Shown: one piece after another, positions 44,270 through 53,286 of the stretch
Layout of the letters: each line of letters starts with the position of its first letter
Position numbering within the stretch: the stretch's first letter is position 1
Program-made: the position numbers and the translations under genes
The notes under the pieces: model-generated
Told to the model about the DNA's origin: nothing
Database searches by the model: none
Seen by the model: only the letters and a program-made list of their open reading frames with translations
Source: Guyanagaster necrorhizus
Lineage: Eukaryota; Basidiomycota; Agaricomycetes; Agaricales; Physalacriaceae
DNA length: 53,286 nt
Direction: 5' to 3'
NCBI RefSeq assembly: GCF_019112545.1
Contig: NW_025064888.1
Coordinates: 1,056,760 to 1,110,045 of the forward strand

Positions 44270-47200
44270 TATCACTAAAGCTCAGATTGAGACACTCATG
44301 TCTTGGGATATTCATGCTGTCACTGCACTAATCAACAGCAGGTGTACTAGCAGTTCTATAAACCATGCTTTTGTCATCAAGCACAATCTTCTCACTCAAG
44401 CTACAGCAGCACCAATTCCCATCTATAATGCAGATGGGACTAAGAACCAAGTCAGTTTGATCATCAAGTTTGTGGAGTTAAAGCTTATAATCAGTAATCA
44501 CTTAGAACAAATCAACCTAGTTGTTACTGATCTTGGGACTAAGGAGATTTTTCTTGGACATGATTGGTTGATCTGCTATAACCCACTAATCAACTGGAAA
44601 ACTGGACAGATCACTTTTACTAGATGCTAATGTTGGAAAATTCCTTTCAAGTTGCCAGACAAAAATCCAGATAACTGATGGGATGAGAAAATGGAGAACA
44701 GTGAGACTATCCTCGCTGTAGACTTGCAGAAGACTATATATATTCATGCCATGCATCATGCCAATGATCTGGCCATAAGGGCTAATCCAGGCAAGGAAGA
44801 GAAGGTGTTTAAAGAGATAGTACCTGAATGGGTATGGGATTACCATGACCTCTTCAAGAAGGAAAGCTTTGATGAGCTACTGGCTCCAAAGCCATAGGAT
44901 CATGCCATTGAACTAATCCTGAATGCCAACACCAATCTGGACTGCAAAACCTATCCACTTGGCAACAATGAGCAGCAGGAACTTGATAAGTTCCTGGATG
45001 AGAATTTATCCAGTGGGTGAATCTGGCCATCAAAGTCCCCAATAGCCTCTCTCTTCTTCATCAAGAAAAAGGATGAAAAACTTCAACCAGTACAAGATTA
45101 CCAGAAGCTTAATGAGATGATGATCAAGAATCACTATCTCTTTCCCTTAATCTCTGAACTCATGGATAAGCTCCAGAGCACCAGATACTATACTAAGTTG
45201 GATCTCTGATGAGGCTACAATAATGTATGAATCAAAGAAGGTGATGAATGAAAGGCCATCTTCTGCACCAACCAGAGATTGTTTGAGCCAACAGTCATAT
45301 TCTTTGGACTCACTAATTCTCCAGCCACCTTTCAATAGATGATGAATGATATCTTCAAAGACCTCATCACTATGAGGAAGATTACAATCTACTTGAATGA
45401 TATTCTTATAATATTTAAGACTCAAGAAGAACATCAAAGACTAGTTTGACAAGTGCTAGCCTTAATGAGGAAAAATCAGCTGTTCCTCAAGGCAGAGAAG
45501 TGCAATTTCGAGATGCTCCAAATCAAGTACCTTGGAGTCATCATTAGTGAAAGGAGTATCCAAATGGACTCTGTCAAGATTGCCAGAGTAACAGAGTGGC
45601 CAGAGCTAACAAAGAAGAAGGAACTGCAGTCCTTCCTAGGTTTTACCAACTTCTACTGATGCTTCATCTAAGACTACAGCAAGATAGTCCATCCTATGAC
45701 ACAATTAACCAGCAATGCACCATGGACCTGGGGTCTGACTCAATAATTAGCATTCAATGACCTGAAGCAATAATTGGCAGAAAACATAGTCCTAGAAATC
45801 TCAACATAGAATGGGAGGTTTCACATTGAGGCCAACTCCAGTGAGAGCACCATTAGTGTGGTCCTCTCTCAGAAACAAGAGGGCCAATAGTGACCAGTGG
45901 CATTTCTATCTAAGGCACTAACTATTATAGAATGAAACTATGAGATATATGACAAGGAGTTACTGGCCATAATGCTTGCCCTCAAAGAATGGCAACACTA
46001 CTTAATCAGGGCAGTCAAGATCTTTGAGATCTGGACAGATCACCAAAATCTCCAATACTTCTGACAATCACAGAAGCTAAACTGCCAGCAAGCTAGATGG
46101 GTAACTGAGCTCAGCCAATACCAATATATGCTGTATCACAAAGTCAGTACAGTAAACAAGAAGGTTGATCTTCTCAGCCAGTGTGCTGATCATGATTAAT
46201 GGGGAAACAACAATAAAGAGGTTACATTATTAAAGCTCAAACATTTCTGAGCAATGATAATGCCAACAGAGAAGGAAATCCATGAGCACATCAAAAGCAT
46301 GACTTGAGACAATTGCAAGTGGGACTAATAAGTGGCCCCATCACTTAATCATGAATGGAGAACAATGAAGGAAGGGGAGTTGATCTGCTACAATGGATGA
46401 ATCTATATTTCTTGAGATCAAGCTCTGTGAGGCAAGATTATCACCACTTGCCATGATCATACAACTGCTAGTTATCCAGACATCACAAAGACCAAAGAAC
46501 TTGTCTTATGGGAATATTAGTGGCCCAAGATGGGCACAGACATTACAAACTATGTCAAGGCCTGCAAGATTTGTCAGTGAAGCAAAACCTCAACCCAACT
46601 GTGAGTGGCACTGCTCCATCTGAATGAAGTCCTCTCATCACTATGGACCCACATCTCAGTCAATATGGTCACTAGACTATCAGACTGTAATGGCTATGAT
46701 GCAATTCTCATCATAGTTGATCACTTTTCTAAAGCAATCATTTCCATTACATGCTTCACTGAATTGACATCAGAAGGTTGGATGAAGATCTTGCAGAATG
46801 AAGTCTATGCAAAATATGGGATGCCTCAAGTTGTCATCTCAGACAGAGGACTGCAATTCATATTCAAATTCCTAAATGACCTATATCACCTTCTCAATAT
46901 CAAATACAATGCATCCACCATCTATTACTCCTAAATAGATAGACAGAGAGAGAGAGTTAACCAAGAGATAGAAAAGTACCTTTCTCTTTTCATCAATTAT
47001 TGACAGGATGACTGAGTGGAATAGTTGGCACTCACTACATTCTAACATAATAATTGAGTATATTTGGCAACAGGGAAAACCCCTTTCTTTGTCAACTATA
47101 GATGACACTCACATGTCACCCAAACTGAACAGCATCATATGATAATATCAGCCTCCACTAATTTTGCCACTACTATAATAAAAATTCATGCTGAAACTAA

Positions 47201-47740
47201 AGTGGCACTTGAAAAGGCCATATTAACAATAAAGAAGCAATATAACAAACATCATCATGTGGTATATATATACTCAGTCGATGATAAAGTTTGGCTGGAT
47301 ATGACAAATCTCCATCTTTCTTGCCCAAAATAGAAGCTCACCAACAAGTGAACAGGCCTCTTTTTCATTCTAGCAAAAATCAGTGATTCTGCATACAGAC
47401 TACAGCTTCCAGCCACATGGAAGATCCATGACATCTTTAATGAGACATTATTAATACCATATATCACACTGACATTCTCAAATTAAAAATGCCTCTCACT
47501 ACCACCCTCAGATCTGATTAATGATGAGGAGCATTATGAAATTGATCAGATTTTAAATCACAAGCTTCATAAAGTCAAAGCCTATGGTAAGAGAATGACA
47601 ATTACAATTGACTATCTAGTCAGCTGAAAGGAATATAGACCAGAGTCAAATCAATAGATAAATGAAAAGTACATGAATGTCAATGATACTATTCATGACT
47701 ATGAATTATTTCTAAATTAAGCTATTGAGATGATGGTTTT
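44270..47740 (+). pseudogene. Element B pol: protease, RT, RNase H, integrase (inactive)
   Basis: Protease: TALINSRCTSSSI at about 44,320 (DSG changed to NSR), then IFLGHDWLICYNPLINW. RT: KLNEMMIKNHYLFPLISEL, FFGLTNSPATFQ and KITIYLNDILI at about 45,395 (YLDD changed to YLND), then KYLGVIIS and LQSFLGFTNFY. RNase H: FHIEANSSESTISVVLS, YDKELLAI, WTDHQNLQYF. Integrase: DSNGYDAILIIVDHFSKAI, YGMPQVVISDRGLQF, later VWLDMTNLHL and a degenerate chromodomain-like YEIDQILNHKL. Dozens of stops, nearly all TGA, TAG or TAA one transition from Arg, Gln or Trp codons. Confidence 0.85.
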
Positions 47741-47750
47741 AAAGAGAAGG
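47741..47750 (+). other. Polypurine tract of element B
   Basis: AAAGAGAAGG, separated from the right LTR by TAA. Position and composition fit a plus-strand primer site. Confidence 0.7.
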
Positions 47751-47753
47751 TAA

Positions 47754-48213
47754 TGTTATGATTTTTCTATTTTCTTCAATGATTAACCCCTATTTATGCT
47801 TAGTCAAGGTGCCTAAATCAGCACTTAAAGACTGTGAGATAAGACTTAGTCATCACAAATGACTGAGTCCAGCATTGTCTTTTGACACAACAGCATTGCC
47901 CAATGAAGCACAATCAGTCTTTTATATATGATAGTGATGCTCAGGAACAAAGAGCACAAAGAACATAGCAACACATAATAGGTAGTATTAGTATTATTAA
48001 AACAGCCTATACAGTATTTAAGATGGCTCACTCTTACTGGAATCCCCAGCTTTGAGCTAAAGTTTATTCTTACACTATTTTACACTCAAGCTAATTTAAG
48101 ACCTTGTGACATATTGATCAGAATATGCATCAGTGAACTCAGTCAATCTCCTGAAGTGCAAGGAGACTTCTGTTTATCATGTGTTTCTGTTCACATAATG
48201 CTTGAGTCTAACA
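47754..48213 (+). repeat. Right LTR of element B
   Basis: 460 bp, TGTTATGATT...GAGTCTAACA, followed by the target duplication CAAAT at 48,214-48,218. Aligns end to end with the left LTR once the solo LTR is removed. Confidence 0.93.
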
Positions 48214-50165
48214 CAAATCTACAACTGCAAAGACAGTTGTGTGAACTAACCCCTCTCTATACAATAGAGTTAGAGGGTGAGAAAAAATTTTCCCATTCTT
48301 TAAAAGAACTGGAGGATGTTAGACCCAAAGAAGCCCCAACAGCAGATGTCTCAGATTTAGGACCATATAATAGGATGTACATAGTGAAATTGTGACTAAT
48401 TATAATATATTGGATCATGTGAATGCTGATGACAGAACCATGAGTGAGTCTGAGGCTATAGAATTAGCTAAACAACCTCACTGCACTGAGTCATAATACA
48501 CTATACCTTAAATGACCTAAGAAAACATAGTATTCCTATCACTGAATACTAAAAGAGACAGCAGCTCATCTAAGAGCAACTACAGGTCATCCAAGAAGCA
48601 GAGAAGAATCTGACTCAGAAACAGTGTGATATTCTAAGAAGATGACATTAGCACTGGGAGTGATCTAAAATGCAGAATCTTATGAGTGGACCCAATTCTG
48701 CAATTGCAAAGGAAAGATTTGCTGACCACAATCAGAAAATCAATGAATCTGAGCCAGATATTGGAGCTCAGAAGGAAGCCTTTGAAATGTGGAATCAAGT
48801 TCATGATATCAATCAAGAAAAGGATAGTCAATCTGAAAAGGATGATGACAGATTCTAAAAGATCAAGAGAAATCATTAGAAATCTAAGTCTAGCCAGAAT
48901 CCTGAAGCATGTATGAATGATAAGAACTCCAGGGGCACTAGGTTTGATGACTTAGAGATGGAGGAAACCTCAGAAAAAAAGAAGTTCTACTAGTGGCTAA
49001 GAAAATATACTATAAGATGAAGAATGCCATGAAAGAAACATTATAAACTCCATCAACCAGCAATCATGGTAGTCAGCATGGGTCTTTGAAACTGGCAGAT
49101 CAGTAACCCAGTAATAGTATTTTGGCCAACATCTTGAAGGTGCACAAATTCAAGAAGCCTCATAACCAATTGCCAGAGTGGAAGGCAAATAAAAATTGCA
49201 AGAGAAATGAGCAATACTATTGCAAGACTCATTCCTCATTGTCTAGTGAGAGATCAGATAGTGAAAGTGAGTCAGAATCAGATTACTCACTGTTGTCACT
49301 ATCAGATAGTAATTCATTAAGTTCTGACTCAGAGGCATCCACACCTTCATCTGAGGAAGGATCATCATATGATTCTGACACCTTCTCATCTAAAGAATCT
49401 GTAAACCACTTGAAGAGACATCATTGACACCATTTTTATTGATGATGTAGACACTGACACCATTTCAGAACCTACAAGTGACTTACTCACTCTATTCCAT
49501 CAAATTCTTATGATAGAACAGCAGATAGTGAGAAATTTCAACTGCTTTCAATAGAACTCACTCAGTTTTGCAAGGAGAGACACATTCCTAAGGATGAGTG
49601 AGTATTTCTGGCCTCACATTATCTTAAAGAGAAAGCATTATTCTTCTTTATCCAGAAGATGTCAAAGAATTATGCTCAGTAGATGTTGACAGAATTCCTT
49701 TGAGGTGTTTTCAATTTCTGCTTCTCTATGAATTATCATATTCAGATGTGTGATAAAATTAAAAGGTGTTATCAGAATGATCATAGTGTTTCTGACTATG
49801 TTTATGAGTTGGAAACCTTATAGAACCTTGTAGAAGTGACCAGCAAGCAGAAGTGAACTATAAGGCTCTGGGATAGATTCTGTAATAAAATGCAATGAGA
49901 GCTACATCATGCCAAGTTAAATAGGGAAGTATACAAGTGGAAACATATCATCAGAGAGGCTGAGTTCATTGCAATGGCTGAACTTGAGTTAACATCCCAG
50001 CAAGCTAAGGAAAAGAAAACATTGGAAGGCAGTGTAGATGATCATTCTAATAGTAATGGCAGTGGCAGAAACCAGCCAAGGAAAGAAAAATTGGGACTGG
50101 TGGGCACAAAACCTATTCACATGAGAAAAATGATTCTTGCAAGAGAAGATTCTCTAATGTAGAAG
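48214..50165 (+). pseudogene. gag region of older Ty3-like element A (decayed)
   Basis: From about 49,500 the plus strand reads QLLSIELTQFCKERHIPKD, FLASHYLKEKALFFFIQKM, FNFCFSMNYHIQMCDKIKRC, YQNDHSVSDYVYELETL, LWDRFCNKMQ and YKWKHIIREAEFIAMAELEL, matching a Ty3 gag type common in agaricomycetes (the R/S-DYV-x-EL-E-x-L and W-K-x-x-x-x-AE segments). Upstream, a Ser/Asp/Glu-rich stretch (SSERSDSESESESDYSLLSL) looks like the gag N-terminal tail. Stops are frequent and of the transition type. No RT or integrase follows, so A is truncated on the right or its 3' part has decayed beyond recognition. Confidence 0.6.
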
Positions 50166-52262
50166 CTTCATCAAGCTCATTGAAGACTTCAACTTCTAAA
50201 CCCAAGGGGTATATGAATTCAAATGGGAAATGTAATAGATTTGGAAAATCACCTAATCCATCCAGATCCTCTGAATCTCTGTCTAAGGTTATCCTAATGC
50301 AAATGAAAATGATCTTTTCTCTGCAGGCCTGGATGGCTTTCTGATCTTAGGTCTAATATCTGATATATATGATTTTATTGAGTATTACTGGTGTCTTATA
50401 TTGTCTTGACAGATCCAGTCTACATCTATCAGGCTGCCTTCATCCCAACTGCTCTATGAAGTCCAAAGCAATGGCTTGACTCTGACATCCACTCATTCTG
50501 CCAGAAATCTCAAGTATTGCAGCCATGCAGAGGAGCCAGACAGATCATCTCCATGAGCTGGAAATAAAAGAAACATTCCCATAATACCACCTGATCTGGC
50601 TAGTATTTTCATGTAGTATTATATTTAATCTGTGACTGACTACCAGATATATCTCAGGCTCAGATTGCATCAAGTTTAGGCAAGCACAATGCAGTGCACA
50701 TGAATGATGACAACCTTATCAAAGTACCCACTGACAATGCTTGTAAAGATATTAAGAAGGAGGAGAGTCAAGAGACTGACATTGATGTCAAGCCCAAGAA
50801 AAAGAAGCAGAAGGTATCTGCTCTCACATTGGCACACCAAAGGATTCTGAACAGTAGCTATTCTCACTTCTGATTCATTCTCATCACTATAAAACCTTGG
50901 ATGGATGATGAGGATAATGCTGCTGATGAAGCCACTCTCAAAGCATGGTTCATGCAATTAGATTATCTGATTGCCAACACAGGTTATCAGGGCCATCCAA
51001 ATCCCACAGTTGAAGAGCTCAAAGTTGTGAGTCTACTTTATTATAATCATGTATTTCTCAACTGCTTGCTATCCCACAAGATCAAACAGCAATGGGCACA
51101 GCACCAAGGTGAAATTAAGACTGCAGTCTGGTTATTTGTTGGCCATTCCAATGTCAGTTTCAAGTTTTTACCCCTGCAAGATGCTTCTGCTATTGAGAAT
51201 AACTGTGCACTGGTCAAAGCCTTGAAGACTTGTAGCATATTCACTTATAAGGTGTGTTTGCTTCCCCACAAGTCTCAGGCCATATGAATCATTATCTGAA
51301 TCAAGGACTATGTAAATCTTCAGGGATTGTTTGAGTCACCTCTTCTTTCTCTCACCATCAATAAGTCTATTTTAATGATGGACTCAAGTCAGAAGGACTT
51401 TCATTCTTCAGTGTTAGTTGTGAGATTCCTTTCAGTGTGATTGCCCTCATTTTTATGGCAGGACAATGTCTAATCAGACATTTAGCTCTTTTCACTGACA
51501 TTTATTCATATGGCAGATTCTGTGTGCACTGGATAAATAACAAAGTGGCAAGCATGACCAAAGGGCATGTCTTTCCAAACACTGACATATGAGAAGCCAT
51601 ATAATGACATCTTGGCAAGCCTGAAAGGATGAGAATCATCCTGCTGAGATATTAGAAAGGAGCCTGATGTACCTGTCAACCTTCACAAGGAATTGTTCAA
51701 GCAGGGAAGGTAAGCACAATTGATTCATAGATCATTGTGTTTGACTGATAGTTCTTCAGACTGGCTGTCAGTGTTTCAGAGGAAGATTTGAGTGAGGATA
51801 TCCCAACTGCAGATGGTTTGGTTTTAGGTGCTGCTGATTTTGCAACCAATTATACAGAGCCTGCTGCTACTATGTAAATATTACTTGGACATTCATATCA
51901 ACTATTTACTAGCAGATGTTTCTTTGCTATGTTACTATACACAATTGTGAATATGATGTCATAACCTTTTCTATTCTATTCATATTTGATTGGGATGCTT
52001 GTACCTGATGGCTTTGAAGGACAGAGAGATGGAAAAATGATTGTGAAAGGGGTCTCAGGCCATAGCAGGCATAGCACTATAGGGCTCATAGCTCCATGCT
52101 ATGGTTGACTATGACAGTGACTAGAGAGATATATAGCATTCAATATCATGAACTTAGCTCTAAGGCTATATGCACTACAAGGTCTAATATGGCTATATAC
52201 TGAAGATGCATTTTCCAGATGCAAGAAAGGTGCCGATGTCAAAACACAAGTACTTTGTCAGC
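50166..52262. other. CpG-poor sequence of uncertain origin, right end of the transposon block
   Basis: About 2.1 kb. The longest open stretch is 50,901-51,287 plus, starting MDDEDNAADEATLKAWFMQL and continuing NPTVEELKVVSLLYYNHVFL; it has globular composition but no family I recognise. A Lys-rich segment before it (KPKKKKQKVSALTLAHQRIL) may belong to the same reading. CpG depletion ends near 52,230. It could be decayed element A or a separate captured gene. Confidence 0.35.
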
Positions 52263-52631
52263 CTACTGAGCTCTTAGGGTCATCACAACAGGAAGTCTCA
52301 ACTGTGTCATTACGAAATAGTCAAGTATACCAAGTGGCCAAGCCCCACTATCAAATCCTTCTTCGAAACGCATATCAAACCTCTGCACCAAAAGACTCAT
52401 CAACATTATCATCTCCTCCATAGCAAGCTTCTTCCCAATACAGCTCACAGGTCCATATGAAAATGGAATAAACATGTCCAGGTTGTGATTCTCTGCAAAG
52501 CCTGAACTTGTCATCCATCTTTCAGGAACAAACTTGTCAGAGGAAGGTGAAAAATACTGAGGATTATGATGGATGAAATAAGGCGGTATGTATACCTGCA
52601 TGCCTTCAGGTAGGAGACTTGTGTAATCACC
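52263..52631 (-). pseudogene. Cytochrome P450, last exon only, cut by an insertion
   Basis: The minus strand reads LLPEGMQVYIPPYFIHHNPQ, FSPSSDKFVPERWM, the heme-binding loop PFSYGPVSCIGKKLAMEEM (F-x-x-G-x-x-x-C-x-G intact) and FDMRFEEGFDSGAWP, ending LRLPVVMTLRAQ at the TAG at 52,263-52,265. This is the last quarter of a fungal microsomal P450. Its upstream side ends at about 52,631, where an LTR-like sequence begins. None of the expected upstream motifs (I-helix, E-x-x-R) occurs in the rest of the window. The 5' part may continue beyond the insertion outside the window. Confidence 0.75.
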
Positions 52632-53286
52632 TGTTGAGTATTAGAGAACTATCGGAATGTGAATCACTTACTGCCTAAAGACAAATTTCCCATATGATAA
52701 TGTGCTTGGTAACAGCTAAGTGACTAAGTGAAGTGAATGAGGAATGAACTCTCAAACACCAACACCTAACCACTCAATACACAATCACCAAATATGGTTG
52801 AGGTCAGTTGTTTCAAGTACGATAGAAGCACTCTTGCAGTCTTAAGTAAAATCAAAGAAACAGTCAATAAAGACAGTTATTTAACTCTATCTTGCTTTCA
52901 AAGATGCAATACTCATGAGAGTAGTTTATAACAATGTTTAAGTATAATTAGGACTTAGAATCAATGCCAAATTGCGCTCCAAACCAACTTAGAATACTCC
53001 GAAACCCAATGAACTCTGAAACCCAAATACTAAGTCTATCAAGCACTTAGGCTTGACTAGCTGCACTCTTGGCAGGCTAGCAGTCCTCAAAACCGAAGAA
53101 CTTGTATTCTGATGCCGAAACCCTTATAGTTTGGAACCCAAGTTAATCCAAAACCCAAAATATAGTTATTATTCCAATCTAATCCTCTCTCTAAGTGACA
53201 AAGCAACTTAAATAAATCACTAAGTCGAAGCAGAACTCAAAATCCGTTGTCCCAGGGACTAGCTACAGTGGGCTAGAAGGCCTGAA
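52632..53286 (+). mobile_element. Probable LTR of another retroelement, start only
   Basis: Begins TGTTGAGTATTAGAG exactly where the P450 reading stops, and has no coding capacity. It contains repeated GAAACCCA-like motifs between about 53,000 and 53,160. TGTTGA at the edge matches the ends of Copia-class LTRs, and the bases before it (TCACC at 52,627-52,631) would be one target copy. CpG is moderately present, so it is younger than elements A, B and D. The other end is outside the window. Confidence 0.45.

Larger units (their letters stand above)
31991..48213 (+). mobile_element. Full-length Ty3/Gypsy chromovirus B, decayed, interrupted by element D
   Basis: Bounded by LTRs 31,991-32,671 and 47,754-48,213, both TGTTATG...TCTAACA, and flanked by a perfect 5-bp duplication CAAAT. 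The interior runs plus-strand: a long leader, gag with zinc knuckle, protease, RT, RNase H and integrase, then a polypurine tract. Removing element D (33,853-41,795 plus one copy of its target duplication) and the solo LTR (32,130-32,346 plus one AACAG) leaves an element of about 8 kb. Stops and frameshifts occur throughout and the catalytic Asp residues of RT and protease are altered, so it cannot move by itself. Confidence 0.85.
30850..52230. other. CpG-depleted transposon block
   Basis: Reading through this 21-kb span by eye gives only a few dozen CpG dinucleotides (examples: 35561, 36220, 38489, 40629, 41288, 45508, 47269), while the flanks at below 30.85 kb and above 52.23 kb have them at ordinary density. 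Coding relics inside show Arg CGN codons turned to TGA/CA- and Gln/Trp codons turned to stops. The edges of depletion coincide with the edges of transposon sequence. This fits long-term cytosine methylation and deamination of repeats. Confidence 0.85.

Noticed and set aside
30850..52230. Classic CpA-directed RIP as the cause of decay
   Set aside because: CpA and TpG are abundant and mirrored TG/CA sites between LTRs point to CpG as the mutated dinucleotide.
1..53286. CRISPR array, operon or bacterial-type features
   Set aside because: No regularly spaced repeats; intron-rich genes show the window is eukaryotic.

Overview
The window comes from a filamentous basidiomycete, almost certainly a mushroom-forming agaricomycete. 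Genes carry many short (about 45-65 nt) GT-AG introns and house-keeping proteins of fungal type. Family markers point the same way: DUF6593, DUF6533, a MYND/DUF4470-like family, a Plavaka-type DNA transposon and Ty3 chromoviruses. No tRNA, rRNA or CRISPR array was found.

Positions 1-30,200 are gene space. In order: the 5' end of a cullin-1 gene (minus, apparently frameshifted); a Copia gag scrap; a MYND-family pseudogene with three in-frame stops; a membrane-anchored copper amine oxidase (minus); SAP18 (plus); a block of two paralogous hotdog thioesterases flanking an AlkB-like dioxygenase; a gene-poor stretch with one decayed gene (10.9-15.2 kb); exosome subunit RRP43; aspartate-semialdehyde dehydrogenase with a degenerate copy of its own 3' end beside it; EMC6; a DUF6593 gene; TTC27/EMW1; an Rrn9-like gene converging on and overlapping mitochondrial ribosomal protein uL13m; and a DUF6533 membrane protein. 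Exon coordinates were worked out by hand; in most intact genes the exon lengths sum to a whole number of codons, which supports the models.

Positions about 30,850-52,230 are a nested transposon cluster that has lost nearly all CpG dinucleotides. A Plavaka remnant lies at the left edge. An old Ty3 gag-bearing sequence (A) is split by a full-length plus-strand Ty3 chromovirus (B, 31,991-48,213, perfect target duplication CAAAT). B is itself split by a full-length minus-strand Ty3 chromovirus (D, 33,853-41,795, 498-bp LTRs, target duplication CTTAT/CTTAC) and carries a 217-bp solo LTR inside its left LTR (target duplication AACAG). Both proviruses are dead: the RT catalytic Asp pair, the protease motif and many Arg/Gln/Trp codons are changed by C-to-T or G-to-A. 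The two LTRs of each element often show TG in one copy where the other has CA, the trace left by an ancestral CpG that decayed on opposite strands. D also carries, between pol and its 3' LTR and on the opposite strand, a two-exon ORF for a coiled-coil, cysteine-bearing protein.

The right end (52.2-53.3 kb) is the last exon of a cytochrome P450, cut by what looks like another LTR starting TGTTGA at 52,632 and running out of the window.
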